NCBI GenBank assembly: GCA_937898525.1
Contig: CALCBC010000066.1
Location: forward strand, 49,677-113,676
Length of the DNA: 64,000 bases
Reading direction: 5' to 3'
DNA from: an uncultured Sphingomonadales bacterium
GTDB lineage: Bacteria; Pseudomonadota; Alphaproteobacteria; Sphingomonadales; Sphingomonadaceae
In this document: in pieces, positions 1 to 8,679 of the stretch
Layout of the letters: each line of letters starts with the position of its first letter
Position numbering within the stretch: the stretch's first letter is position 1
Notes under the pieces: generated by a model
Database searches by the model: none
What the model saw: the letters and a program-made list of their open reading frames with translations, nothing else
What the model was told of the DNA's origin: nothing
Program-made: the position numbers and the translations under genes

Positions 1-1332
1 CAGCTTGCCTGCATCGCCGCCGATCACGGCGAGCTCGGACTGTCGCGCGATGCGATGGCCCTCTACGTCGAGGCGACCGGCAACGACCCGCGGGCCCGTT
101 ACCAGCAGGCGGCACTTCTCGCCCAGGGCGGGGCTCTCAGGCAGGCCTATGCCATTCTCCGGGATCTGCCCGAAGACGTCCCCGATCCCGCAGCCAACGC
201 CTACAGTCGCGGTGCAGCGGCGCTGTTCCTCGGCGAGACGGACGAGGCGCGTGAACGGCTCGAGCGCGCAGCGCACCTGCGTCCCGATCTCGGGCACGCC
301 TGGTTGCCGCTGTCGACACTGGTGGATTTCGCCCGCGAGCCGCGGATGATGGAGTGGATCGTCGAGGTCGGCCGGGCGATGGAAGCCGCGCCACCGGCCA
401 CGCGGGCGGTCTACTTCTACGCCCTGGGGAAGGCCTACGCCGACCTTGGCGAAACTGCGCAGGCCTTCGCGGCCTTCGCTCGAGGCGCCGAGATCAAGCG
501 CGCCGAAGGCGGGTACGATGCCGCGCGCGACGCTGCCGATGCGGCCGAGGCCGTTCGCGGCTACGATGCTCGGGCCATAGAGTCCATTGCGCGTGCACAG
601 ACCGAGCCGACCGGCCGGACAATCTTCGTCACCGGCCTGCCGCGATCGGGCACGACGCTGGTCGAGCAGATCCTTACGAGTCATAGCGAGGTCAGCGACG
701 GGGGCGAGATCAATCGGTTGCGCATGCTCGCGCGCGAAATCGGCGGCACGTCGCGGCCGGCGCTGGCCAGATATCTCGAATCTCGCGGTCCCGACGAGGC
801 GGCGCAGGTCTGGAACCACTGGCTCGCCGAGCGCTTCCCGGGAGGCGGCCGCATCGTCGACAAATCTACCGACACCAGCCGCTATCTCGGCCTCGCCGCT
901 GCGCTGTTGCCCGAAGCGCCGATCGTCTGGCTCAAGCGCGATCCGCTCGACTGCGCGTGGTCCTGCTTCAGGACGCATTTCCTCGCCGGCGTATCGTGGA
1001 GTTACGACCTGGCCGACATCGCCCATCACTTCAGGCTCGAGGACGAGCTGCTGGCCCGCTGGCAGGACATTCTCGGCGATCGCGTGCTGGTCGTACCTTA
1101 CGAGGGCCTCGTCGCCGATTCGGCCGGCTGGATCCGCCGCATCCTCGCGCATTGCCAGCTGAGCGAAGAGCCGGAAGCGTTCTCGCCGCACGAGAACCGC
1201 CGCGCGGTGACCACGTCGAGCGTCATGCAGGTCCGCCGGCCGATCAACCGCGCCGCGGTCGGCGCCGCCGAGCCGTATCGCGCGTTTCTCCAGCCCTTCG
1301 TCGACGCTTACGCCGACCTGGTGCAAGCATGA
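1..1332 (+). CDS. TPR-repeat sulfotransferase (5' end outside window)
   Basis: The reading frame is open from the first base, so the gene starts upstream; 443 residues are visible. The first ~190 residues are helical TPR-like repeats (for example FYALGKAYADLGETAQAFAA). The rest is a PAPS-dependent sulfotransferase domain: the 5'-phosphosulfate loop VTGLPRSGTTLVEQIL near visible residue 210 and the 3'-phosphate motif WLKRDPLDCAW about 100 residues later. Such proteins transfer sulfate from PAPS to tyrosine or glycan acceptors; the acceptor here cannot be read. The next plus-strand gene (2014-3522) is a clear paralogue over its whole length, so this is a tandem duplication. The internal ATG at 55 is not the true start, because similarity to the paralogue continues upstream of it. 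Confidence 0.85.
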   Translation, partial: QLACIAADHGELGLSRDAMALYVEATGNDPRARYQQAALLAQGGALRQAYAILRDLPEDVPDPAANAYSRGAAALFLGETDEARERLERAAHLRPDLGHAWLPLSTLVDFAREPRMMEWIVEVGRAMEAAPPATRAVYFYALGKAYADLGETAQAFAAFARGAEIKRAEGGYDAARDAADAAEAVRGYDARAIESIARAQTEPTGRTIFVTGLPRSGTTLVEQILTSHSEVSDGGEINRLRMLAREIGGTSRPALARYLESRGPDEAAQVWNHWLAERFPGGGRIVDKSTDTSRYLGLAAALLPEAPIVWLKRDPLDCAWSCFRTHFLAGVSWSYDLADIAHHFRLEDELLARWQDILGDRVLVVPYEGLVADSAGWIRRILAHCQLSEEPEAFSPHENRRAVTTSSVMQVRRPINRAAVGAAEPYRAFLQPFVDAYADLVQA

Positions 1333-1459
1333 CATCGTTGGTGAGGAACAAGTCCGGCGATCGGTACTGACCCGCGCGGATCGCGGCAAACGGCGTTCCC
1401 CGACGAGTTTCAGGTCCATCCCCCCGACGGAGGAGGGCGTCTTCCGGCAAGGACGCGGG

Positions 1460-1783
1460 CTACAGATCCGTGTCGAAAGGCTCGCCTTCGCCACCGACCG
1501 GATAGCCGACCACGATCGAAATCGTCCCGTCGGGGGCGATCTCCACTCGGTAGGACGTGAGGCTGGCCTCCTTCGCTGCGCCGATGGCACGTGCGAGATC
1601 GTCGTCGCACCAGGTCCCCTTTCGCCCGCTGGCTGCGCCCGGCACCGGTATCACCGGCTCGGGAGCGATGGCGAAGCCCGACATCGGCCCTTCCGGCGTG
1701 AACGCTGGCTGGTCACGCAGGAACTGCGCTTGAATGTGAATTGGGGTCGCGCCTTCCTTTCGCGCGGAGTCCCGGGTCGCCAT
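1460..1783 (-). CDS. Small hypothetical protein, integrase-neighbour type
   Basis: A 107-residue ORF lying on the opposite strand between the two sulfotransferases. The start used is ATG at 1783; a GTG two codons upstream (1789) is also in frame. The N-terminal half is low complexity (IPVPGAASGRKG). The C-terminal half has a helix then a strand pattern, DDDLARAIGAAKEASLTSYR followed by VEIAPDGTISIVVG. This ending resembles small proteins often encoded beside phage-type integrases in alphaproteobacteria, but that is recalled from family experience and was not searched. No integrase, tRNA or att site is visible nearby, so it may be a leftover of a lost element. Function unknown. Confidence 0.5.
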   Translation of the reverse strand: MATRDSARKEGATPIHIQAQFLRDQPAFTPEGPMSGFAIAPEPVIPVPGAASGRKGTWCDDDLARAIGAAKEASLTSYRVEIAPDGTISIVVGYPVGGEGEPFDTDL

Positions 1784-1807
1784 GGGCACCCAAATCCCCC
1801 TGTCGAA

Positions 1808-1837
1808 CCCACCCCCGATGATTATTCGGGTGGTGGG
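1808..1837. other. Bulged 11-bp inverted repeat (hairpin)
   Basis: Bases 1808-1818 pair with 1826-1837 (11 pairs, one bulged T at 1831) around a 7-nt AT-rich loop. No T-run follows on either strand, so an intrinsic terminator is not clearly supported. It lies just upstream of the small minus-strand ORF and could equally be the edge of an old element. Confidence 0.35.
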
Positions 1838-1902
1838 GCATCCTCTCCAGCGGACGATTATGCTTGCTTTGCTAACGACTTCAAGCAGGATTCTTCGCAG
1901 CC

Positions 1903-1934
1903 TGCGACAATTTCCGTTTCAGATGAGACAATTT
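1903..1934 (+). promoter_or_regulatory. Candidate operator: two direct repeats 21 bp apart
   Basis: The 11-mers tgcgacaattt (1903-1913) and tgagacaattt (1924-1934) differ at one base and are spaced 21 bp start to start, two helical turns, so both would face the same side of the DNA. They lie in an AT-richer patch about 80-110 nt upstream of the second sulfotransferase start. Regulator unknown; inference from spacing only. Confidence 0.3.
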
Positions 1935-2013
1935 GCTACACTTTGTCCGTTGCGGCACCGCGCCGGATCGCCTCTCTGCGTCCGAACATTCAAGACGAAA
2001 TAATGGTTTAGCT

Positions 2014-3522
2014 TTGTCCAAGCCTTTCGGGACCGACGGCACGCCCGGCACTGGACTGTCCGCGTCGGTTGCCCTTGTCGACCGGCTCCAGCGTGCGCTG
2101 GGGCAGGGCGATCGCGCGCAGACCGTGCTTGCCATCCGCCAGCTCGTCGAGTGCCGGGCACCGCTTGGAAACCAGTGGGAGCAGATTGCCTACATTGCCG
2201 CCGACAACGGCGAAGTGACGCTGGCTCGAGCCGCCATCGCGCTGTTTGAAAGCAGCGCCCGCGATCCCACAGTTGCAGCGCATCGCACGGCCGGACTGCT
2301 CGCTCACATCGGCGCATGGAATGAGTGCTACGCGGTCATGGACGCGCTTCCCGCTGCCGGGTCCGATCCGGTGTCGCTCGCGCACAGCAAGGGCACGGCC
2401 GCCTTGCATAAAGGCGATGTCGAGGGGGCGCGCAGCTTGCTCGAGCGCGCAGTGCGCATGCGGCCGACGTCGGCCCCGACCTGGCAAACGCTGGCGAAGC
2501 TGGTCGATTTCGCCTCCGAGCCCGAGCTCGTGAGGCTGTTGCTGGGCGCCAGGCGGGCGGTCGAGTCCGCGGATCCCGCCACCCGCGGAGTCTACGGCTT
2601 CGCCCTGGGCAAGGCCTACGAGGATCTGGGGGAGCGCGCACGGGCCTTCGAAGCGTATGCCGAAGCCGGCAGGCATATCCGCTCGACACGACCGTATGAT
2701 CGCGAGCGGGACCTCAAGATCGCCCACGAAGCGGTCGAAGGGTACACTCCCGAGAGCCTTGGCGCGATCGCGGGCCGGCAGACGGAAGACACGAGCGGCA
2801 CCATCTTCGTGACCGGCCTGCCGAGGTCGGGCACGTCCCTGGTGCAGCAGATCCTGACGTCTCACAGCGCCGTCGGCGACGGAGCGGAGATCAATCGCCT
2901 CGGGCTGTTCGTGAAGGACATTCGCGGCCTTTCGTGGGCGGCGCTCGAGGCGTACCTCGGGAAGTGCGGTATCGTCGAAGCTGCGCGGCTCTGGCGACAC
3001 TGGATGGAGGAGCGGTTCCCCGGAAAGGGACGCGTGGTCGACAAGACCGTCGGCAACGGCCGCGTGCTCGGGATTGCCGCCGCAATCCTGCCCGAGGCGC
3101 CCCTCATCTGGCTGCGCCGGGATCCGCTCGACTGCGCGTGGTCGTGCTTCAAGACGTTCTTCCTCGGCAACTTCCCGTGGAGCTACGACCTCGAGGACCT
3201 CGCCTTCCACTTCCGGATCGAGGATGCGTTGCTCGCGCGCTGGCAGGCGATTCTCGGCGATCGGCTGCTGACAGTCCCGTACGAGGGTCTGGTGTCCGAT
3301 CCCGAGACGTGGATTCGTCGGATCCTCGCGCACTGCCATCTCGATGAAGAGCCGCAGGTCTTCGCGCCGCACGAGAATCGCCGGGTGGTAGCGACGTCGA
3401 GCGTCATGCAGGTGCGCCGGCCGATCAACCGCGCGGCCATAGGGTCGGCGCAGCCCTACAAGCCGTGGCTGGAGCCTTTCCTGGCGGAATACGAACGCGA
3501 GACCTCGCCCATATTGTCGTAG
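2014..3522 (+). CDS. TPR-repeat sulfotransferase, second copy
   Basis: About 502 residues from a TTG at 2014. The frame is open back to 1933, so the start is uncertain; the first conserved segment (QWEQIAYIAADNGEVTLARA) begins well inside. N-terminal TPR-like helical repeats occupy roughly residues 20-240. A sulfotransferase domain follows with the 5'-PSB loop VTGLPRSGTSLVQQIL near residue 267 and WLRRDPLDCAWSC as the 3'-phosphate motif. It aligns with the upstream copy across the full visible length, including the identical C-terminal segment SVMQVRRPINRAA, so it arose by duplication. Expected reaction: sulfate transfer from PAPS to an unknown acceptor, possibly a surface glycan or protein. 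No sulfate-activation genes (cysDNC) are in the window. Confidence 0.83.
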   Translation: MSKPFGTDGTPGTGLSASVALVDRLQRALGQGDRAQTVLAIRQLVECRAPLGNQWEQIAYIAADNGEVTLARAAIALFESSARDPTVAAHRTAGLLAHIGAWNECYAVMDALPAAGSDPVSLAHSKGTAALHKGDVEGARSLLERAVRMRPTSAPTWQTLAKLVDFASEPELVRLLLGARRAVESADPATRGVYGFALGKAYEDLGERARAFEAYAEAGRHIRSTRPYDRERDLKIAHEAVEGYTPESLGAIAGRQTEDTSGTIFVTGLPRSGTSLVQQILTSHSAVGDGAEINRLGLFVKDIRGLSWAALEAYLGKCGIVEAARLWRHWMEERFPGKGRVVDKTVGNGRVLGIAAAILPEAPLIWLRRDPLDCAWSCFKTFFLGNFPWSYDLEDLAFHFRIEDALLARWQAILGDRLLTVPYEGLVSDPETWIRRILAHCHLDEEPQVFAPHENRRVVATSSVMQVRRPINRAAIGSAQPYKPWLEPFLAEYERETSPILS

Positions 3523-3556
3523 CGCAAGAGGTGCGGCTGCCGCTAAGCCTCGACCA

Positions 3557-4366
3557 ATGCTCGCCGAGACCGCTTACGCCAAGATCAATCTCGCCCTGCA
3601 TGTCAGGCGCCGTCGCCCTGACGGCTATCACGAACTCGAGACGCTGTTCGCTTTCGTCGACGCGGGCGACAGGCTGACGGCCCACAAAGCGGACCGTGAC
3701 GAGCTGCGGGTAGTCGGCGAATTTGCCGATCAACTATCTGATCCGTTTGATAATCTCGTTATGGAAGCGCTCGCCGTCCTGCCGCGCCGCGACGGCCTTG
3801 CGATCACGCTGGACAAGGCGTTGCCCGTCGCGGCCGGCCTCGGTGGAGGCTCGGCCGACGCCGGCGCGGTGTTCCGTCTCGTGCAGGCCGCCCACGGCCT
3901 GCCCGACGAGTGGCGCGATCGCGCGGCCCGGCTGGGGGCGGATGTACCGGCCTGTGTTGAAAGCGTCGCCTGCATCGGGCGCGGCACGGGCACGGAGCTC
4001 GAACCGGCCGAGAACGACCTCGCAGGAGCCGGTGTGTTGCTGGTCAATCCGCGCGTGCCGCTGTCGACCGGGCCGGTCTTCGCGGCCTGGGACGGAGAGG
4101 ACCGCGGTCCGCTTCCGTCGGGCCCTGCCTCGGTGATCGCTGCTGAAGGACGCAACGATCTCGAGCGCGCGGCGATCGCGCTCTGTCCCACCGTCGGCGA
4201 AGTGCTGGAGGCCCTGCGCGAAACCGGGGCGAACTTCGTGAGGATGAGCGGCTCGGGTGCGACCTGCTTCGCCCTGTTCCGGCGTCATGACGTCATGCGC
4301 AAGGCCGCAGAAGAGCTGGCTTCTTCGCATCCGGGGTGGTGGCAGATGCAGGGCAACTTGAGATGA
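3557..4366 (+). CDS. ispE: 4-diphosphocytidyl-2-C-methyl-D-erythritol kinase
   Basis: A GHMP-family kinase of 269 residues, close to the usual 280-300. It phosphorylates CDP-ME at the 2-hydroxyl with ATP in the non-mevalonate isoprenoid pathway (cytoplasm). The N-terminal substrate segment AYAKINLALHVRRRRPDGYHE is followed by the ATP-binding glycine-rich motif PVAAGLGGGSADAG around residues 90-103 and the late GHMP motif MSGSGATCFALF. Starts with ATG 35 nt after the sulfotransferase and overlaps the next gene by 4 nt (ATGA), which suggests translational coupling. Confidence 0.95.
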   Translation: MLAETAYAKINLALHVRRRRPDGYHELETLFAFVDAGDRLTAHKADRDELRVVGEFADQLSDPFDNLVMEALAVLPRRDGLAITLDKALPVAAGLGGGSADAGAVFRLVQAAHGLPDEWRDRAARLGADVPACVESVACIGRGTGTELEPAENDLAGAGVLLVNPRVPLSTGPVFAAWDGEDRGPLPSGPASVIAAEGRNDLERAAIALCPTVGEVLEALRETGANFVRMSGSGATCFALFRRHDVMRKAAEELASSHPGWWQMQGNLR

Positions 4367-5100
4367 GTTCTGAAATCGAATTCGAGGCCTACCGCATCGT
4401 GGGCGAACCGCGTTTCGGCGGAATCCTCGTCGTGTCCGACCATGCCTCGAATCGCGTTCCGGCTGACATCGACCTCGGGATCGATCCCGCGCTGCTGACC
4501 GAACATGTCGCGATCGACATCGGCGTCGCCGAGGTGGCGGCCCGCATGGCCCGGACCCGGGGCATCGCCGCCTTTCTCGGCAACGTCAGCCGGCTGGTGT
4601 GCGACTTCAACCGCGAGGAGGAGGCTCCCGCGGTAATCCCGCACTCGAGTGACGGGTATGCGATTCCCGGCAACCTGTTCGACATCGAGGGGCGCGAAGA
4701 ACGCCTGGCGCGCTTCCATCGCCCCTATCATGAAGCGCTCGCGGCGCTGCTCGACGCAGCGCCTCCGGCGCTGATCCTGTCGCTGCACAGCTTTACACCG
4801 AGTCTCAAGAGTCAGCCCGAAGAGGCTCGTCCATGGCACGTCGGCGTCCTCTACAACACCGACGATCGCGCCGCGCGGCTCGCCATTCCGCTCCTCGAGG
4901 CCGAGGGGCTCGTGGTCGGCGACCAGCAGCCCTATTCGGGCACCCTGCTCAATGCGTCCATGAACCGGCATGCCGAGGCGGAGGGGCGTCCCTACCTCGG
5001 CGTCGAGGTCCGGCAAGACCAGATCGCAGGAGCGGAAGGGCAGGCGCTCTGGGCCGAGCGGCTGGTACGAATCGCGAATGCCGTGGCGATCGCGCTCTAG
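4363..5100 (+). CDS. N-formylglutamate amidohydrolase family protein
   Basis: 245 residues. The family hydrolyses N-formylglutamate to glutamate and formate (histidine degradation) or related N-acyl amino acids. Visible family features: the N-terminal motif VVSDHASNRVPADI, the arginine/asparagine segment VSRLVCDFNRE, the metal-binding region LSLHSFTPSL, and the C-terminal GVEVRQDQI. The ATG at 4363 overlaps the ispE stop by 4 nt. No other hut genes are nearby, so the real substrate may differ from formylglutamate; ispE linkage is a positional observation only. Confidence 0.85.
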   Translation: MSSEIEFEAYRIVGEPRFGGILVVSDHASNRVPADIDLGIDPALLTEHVAIDIGVAEVAARMARTRGIAAFLGNVSRLVCDFNREEEAPAVIPHSSDGYAIPGNLFDIEGREERLARFHRPYHEALAALLDAAPPALILSLHSFTPSLKSQPEEARPWHVGVLYNTDDRAARLAIPLLEAEGLVVGDQQPYSGTLLNASMNRHAEAEGRPYLGVEVRQDQIAGAEGQALWAERLVRIANAVAIAL

Positions 5101-5134
5101 CGCCGGCCGCACGGTCGACGAAAGCAGTCCTTGA

Positions 5135-5164
5135 CCCGCGCCGCCAACCCCGCGAAGGCGCGGG
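5135..5164. other. 8-bp perfect GC hairpin upstream of ilvD
   Basis: Bases 5135-5142 (cccgcgcc) and 5157-5164 (ggcgcggg) form a perfect stem with a 14-nt loop, 30 nt before the ilvD start. No T-run follows. It could be a weak terminator for the preceding operon or a structured leader. No leader peptide with consecutive Ile/Val/Leu codons is visible, so classical attenuation is not supported. Confidence 0.4.
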
Positions 5165-5194
5165 CCATGTAACATTCATGCCTGTGGAAGCCCG

Positions 5195-6916
5195 ATGACT
5201 CACCGTTTCGACAAGTCCCGCCTGCCCAGCCGCCACGTTTCGGTCGGCCCTGAAAAGGCGCCGCAGCGCAGCTACTACTACGCGATGGGCATGACCGAGG
5301 AGGACATTGCCCGACCGTTCGTCGCGGTCGTCTCGGCTGGCAACGACAGTGCACCCTGCAACACCGCGCTCGACTTCCAGGCCGACATCTGCCGCGAGGG
5401 CGTGAAGGAAGGTGGAGGTACGCCACGGCGGTTCAACACCATCACCGTGACCGACGGCATCGCGATGGGCCACCAGGGCATGCGTTCGAGCCTCGTCAGC
5501 CGGGAAGTGATCGCGGACTCGATCGAGCTCTCGGTCCGCGGGCACTGTTACGACGCGATCGTCGGCTTCGCCGGGTGCGACAAGAGCCTGCCGGGCATGA
5601 TGATGGCCATGCTGCGGCTCAACGTGCCGTCGATCTTCGTCTACGGCGGTTCGATCCTGCCGGGTCGCTACCAGGACCGCGACCTGACGGTCCAGGACGT
5701 ATTCGAAGTCGTCGGCCGCTGGAGCTCGGGCGCCTGTCCGCTGTCGGAAGTGTCGGCGATCGAGAAGGCCGCCTGCCCCGGGCACGGCGCGTGCGGTGGT
5801 CAGTACACCGCCAACACCATGGCCTGCGTCGGCGAGGCGATAGGGTTGTCGTTACCCAACAGCAATATGGCTCCGGCTCCCTACAAGTCGCGCGAAGAGA
5901 TCGCCCGGGCGGCGGGGCGGCAGGTGATGGCGCTGCTCGAACGCAACCTGCGCCCGCGCGACATCTGTACACGCGCCGCCTTCGAGAACGCGGCTCGCGT
6001 CGTTGCGGCGACGGGCGGCTCCACCAATGGCGCGCTGCACCTGCCGGCCATGGCGCACGAGTGCGGCATCGAGTTCGACCTTTTCGACGTCGCTGAGATA
6101 TTCAAGTCAACGCCTTACATCGCTGACCTGAAACCGGGTGGAAGGTACGTCGCGAAGGACATGCACGAGGCCGGCGGCGTCTACATGGTGATGAAGACAC
6201 TGCTCGCCGCGGGCCTGATCGATCCCGAGCCGCTCACGGTGACGGGCAAGACGCTCGGCGAGAACATCGAGGAGATCACCTGGAACCCTGACCAGAAGGT
6301 GATCTACGACGCGAAGGCGCCGATTACCCCGACCGGCGGGGTCGTCGGGCTGCGCGGCTCGCTCGCGCCCGACGGGGCGATCGTCAAGGTCGCCGGCATG
6401 AAGCGGCTGCAGTTCCGCGGACCGGCCCAGGTGTTCGAGTGCGAGGAAGACGCCTTCGCCGCGGTCGAGGCGCGCCAGATCCGCGAGGGCGCCGTCGTCG
6501 TCATCCGCAACGAGGGCCCGAAGGGCGGTCCGGGCATGCGCGAGATGCTCGCCACCACCGCCGCGCTCTACGGGCAGGGCATGGGCGAGAAGGTGGCGCT
6601 GATCACCGACGGCCGCTTCTCCGGCGCGACGCGCGGGTTCTGCATCGGCCACGTCGGCCCCGAGGCGGCGGAGGGCGGGCCGATCGCGCTGGTCGAGGAC
6701 GGCGACATGATCGCGATCGACGCCGAGGCCGGCACGATCGAGCTCGAGGTCGACGAGGCCACGCTGGCCGAGCGGCGCAAGGCATGGAAGCCGCGAGGGC
6801 ACGACTACAATGCCGGGGCCCTGTGGCGCTATGCGCAGACCGTGGGCCCGGCCTATAAGGGTGCCGTGACGCATCCGGGTGCCGCGGCCGAAACGCATGT
6901 CTACGCCGATATCTGA
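5195..6916 (+). CDS. ilvD: Dihydroxy-acid dehydratase
   Basis: 573 residues, the usual length. Catalyses dehydration of 2,3-dihydroxy-isovalerate (or -3-methylvalerate) to the 2-keto acid in valine/isoleucine synthesis. Cluster cysteines lie in NDSAPCNT, FAGCDKSLPGMMMA and ACPGHGACGGQYTANTMA; the C-terminal DGRFSGATRGFCIGH motif carries the catalytic serine region and NEGPKGGPGMREM is also conserved. The related Edd (phosphogluconate dehydratase) is longer and lacks the DGRFSGATRG spacing, so IlvD is preferred; some family members act on sugar acids. ATG at 5195; the downstream lipoprotein gene starts inside its last codons. Confidence 0.92.
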   Translation: MTHRFDKSRLPSRHVSVGPEKAPQRSYYYAMGMTEEDIARPFVAVVSAGNDSAPCNTALDFQADICREGVKEGGGTPRRFNTITVTDGIAMGHQGMRSSLVSREVIADSIELSVRGHCYDAIVGFAGCDKSLPGMMMAMLRLNVPSIFVYGGSILPGRYQDRDLTVQDVFEVVGRWSSGACPLSEVSAIEKAACPGHGACGGQYTANTMACVGEAIGLSLPNSNMAPAPYKSREEIARAAGRQVMALLERNLRPRDICTRAAFENAARVVAATGGSTNGALHLPAMAHECGIEFDLFDVAEIFKSTPYIADLKPGGRYVAKDMHEAGGVYMVMKTLLAAGLIDPEPLTVTGKTLGENIEEITWNPDQKVIYDAKAPITPTGGVVGLRGSLAPDGAIVKVAGMKRLQFRGPAQVFECEEDAFAAVEARQIREGAVVVIRNEGPKGGPGMREMLATTAALYGQGMGEKVALITDGRFSGATRGFCIGHVGPEAAEGGPIALVEDGDMIAIDAEAGTIELEVDEATLAERRKAWKPRGHDYNAGALWRYAQTVGPAYKGAVTHPGAAAETHVYADI

Positions 6917-7301
6917 CCGTCGCAGAAGGCTGCTGGGGCGCGCAGGAACGGTCGCTTTCGTCCTCGCAGTGCTGGCGGCCTGTTCGCGGCAGGAAAGCGC
7001 GGGCGAAGCCCCCGACGCGTCGCGGGAACCTTCCGCAGCCGTCGAGTGCGCCGTCAATGGCGCGCTCGGCTTCACCCCGGACTGCACCGCCGAGCGCCTC
7101 TCGGTCGACGGTACCCCGGTCCTCGTCGTTCGCCACGCCGACGGCGGTTTCCGTCGCTTCGAGGTGATGCCCGAGGGGCGTCTCGTCGCCGCGGACGGCA
7201 CGCTCGAGCCCGCCGTGCTGCGCAGCGGCGACTGGCTCGAGGTGACGATCGGCTCGGACCGTTACCGGCTCGATCCGGCCCTGGTCGATGACGACTCCTG
7301 A
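6897..7301 (+). CDS. Small lipoprotein, function unknown
   Basis: 134 residues from ATG 6897, which overlaps the end of ilvD by 20 nt. An arginine-rich n-region (DRRRRLLGR), a hydrophobic core and the lipobox VLAAC place the lipidated cysteine at residue 29. The mature part is a small beta-rich domain with one cysteine pair candidate (ECAVNG, TPDCTAE) and the strand pattern VLVVRHADGGFRRFEV. It then overlaps nnr by 14 nt, so ilvD, this gene and nnr are likely cotranscribed. No recognised family. Confidence 0.7.
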   Translation: MSTPISDRRRRLLGRAGTVAFVLAVLAACSRQESAGEAPDASREPSAAVECAVNGALGFTPDCTAERLSVDGTPVLVVRHADGGFRRFEVMPEGRLVAADGTLEPAVLRSGDWLEVTIGSDRYRLDPALVDDDS

Positions 7302-8679
7302 CATCCAGGTCCTCACCGTGGCGCAGATGCGCGCGGCCGAACAGGCGCTGATCGACGGCGGAGAGACCGTCGAGAGCCTGATGGAGCGTGCCGGGAAGGG
7401 CGTGGCCGACTGGGTGTACCGTATCGCTGCCGGCCGCCCCGTGACCGTGCTGTGCGGGCCGGGCAACAACGGCGGCGACGGCTACGTGATTGCGCGCGAA
7501 CTGGGCCGCCGGGGGCTCGAGGTGACCGTCGTTGCGCCGATGGAGCCCGGTACCGCCGCGGCGAAGGCGGCTCGCGCGTCGTGGGGGGGGGAGGTCGAGG
7601 CTGAGGGGCGCGGGGGCGTGCTGGTCGACGCGCTGTTCGGTAGCGGGCTCACCCGGCCGCTTTCCGGGCCGCTGTTCGCCCAGCTTCGTGCCGAGGCAGC
7701 ACGGCATGCCCTGTGCGTCGCGGTCGACGTTCCAAGTGGAATCGACAGCGATACGGGGGCAGCGCTCAACGACGGCCTGCCGCGCTACGATCTCACAGTC
7801 GCGCTCGGGGCGTGGAAGCCCGCACACGCGCTGATGCCGGCGATGGACCTGATCGGAGAGATCCGCCTGGTCCCGATCGGTGTCGAGCCGGTCGCCGGGG
7901 CGGCGCAGATGGTCGGCCGGCCGAGCTTGCCCGCGCCGGGGCGCACCGATCACAAGTATACCCGCGGCCTCGTGCTGGTCGTCGAAGGGCCGATGAGCGG
8001 GGCCGCACAGCTGGTCTGCCAGGGGGCGATGCACGCCGGTGCCGGCGCGGTGCGGCTGTCGACCGAACGCAGCCATCCGTCCCTGCCGCCCGACGTCGTG
8101 CTGCGCAGTGAAACGCTGGCCGAGCTGCTCGAGGACCGCAGAACCGGCGCGGTCGTCGTCGGACCCGGTCTCGGGCGCGACGACAAGGCGCGAGCCCGCC
8201 TCGAGACGGTCCTCGCGGCCCGCCGGCCGAGCGTGATCGATGCCGATGCGCTCGCGCTGCTGACACCCGAACGTTTGTCGGGGTTCGACGCCCCGTTGGT
8301 CCTTACCCCGCACGCAGGGGAGATGGCGTCGCTCGCCCGCAGCTTCGGTCTCGCCGAGCAGGCCAAGGTCGAACAGGCGCTCTCGCTTGCCCGCTCGGCG
8401 CGCGCGGTCGTGATCTCGAAGGGGCCCGACAGCGTGATCGCGGCTCCGGACGGGCGGGTCGGTTTCCTGCGCTCGGCGACGAGCTGGCTCTCGGTCGGCG
8501 GCAGCGGCGACGTGCTGTCGGGCATTGTCGCCAGTCGCCTCGCGGCGACCCGCGACCCCTGGCGCGCGGCCTGCGAGGGCGCCTGGCTGCACGTCGAGGC
8601 GGGCAGGCTGGCAGGTCCGGCTTTCGTCGCCTCGGAACTGGCGCAGCGCGTGTCCGAGGCCTACGCCGCCGCGCTGTGA
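7288..8679 (+). CDS. nnr: Bifunctional NAD(P)H-hydrate repair enzyme
   Basis: 463 residues with the standard two-domain layout. The N-terminal YjeF_N epimerase (about 1-210) has VLCGPGNNGGDGYVIA and VAVDVPSGIDSDTG, and interconverts R and S NAD(P)HX. The C-terminal ribokinase-like dehydratase (about 220-463) has VVVGPGLGRDD, VLTPHAGEMASL and the active loop GGSGDVLSGI, and removes water from S-NAD(P)HX using ADP/ATP. Overlaps the upstream lipoprotein by 14 nt and the downstream methyltransferase by 4 nt (GTGA). A run of nine G at 7583-7591 sits inside the epimerase domain; the frame is intact as given. Confidence 0.93.
   Translation: MTTPDIQVLTVAQMRAAEQALIDGGETVESLMERAGKGVADWVYRIAAGRPVTVLCGPGNNGGDGYVIARELGRRGLEVTVVAPMEPGTAAAKAARASWGGEVEAEGRGGVLVDALFGSGLTRPLSGPLFAQLRAEAARHALCVAVDVPSGIDSDTGAALNDGLPRYDLTVALGAWKPAHALMPAMDLIGEIRLVPIGVEPVAGAAQMVGRPSLPAPGRTDHKYTRGLVLVVEGPMSGAAQLVCQGAMHAGAGAVRLSTERSHPSLPPDVVLRSETLAELLEDRRTGAVVVGPGLGRDDKARARLETVLAARRPSVIDADALALLTPERLSGFDAPLVLTPHAGEMASLARSFGLAEQAKVEQALSLARSARAVVISKGPDSVIAAPDGRVGFLRSATSWLSVGGSGDVLSGIVASRLAATRDPWRAACEGAWLHVEAGRLAGPAFVASELAQRVSEAYAAAL

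Noticed and set aside
5101..5194. Attenuator with leader peptide before ilvD
   Set aside because: A hairpin is present, but no short ORF rich in branched-chain codons and no T-run.
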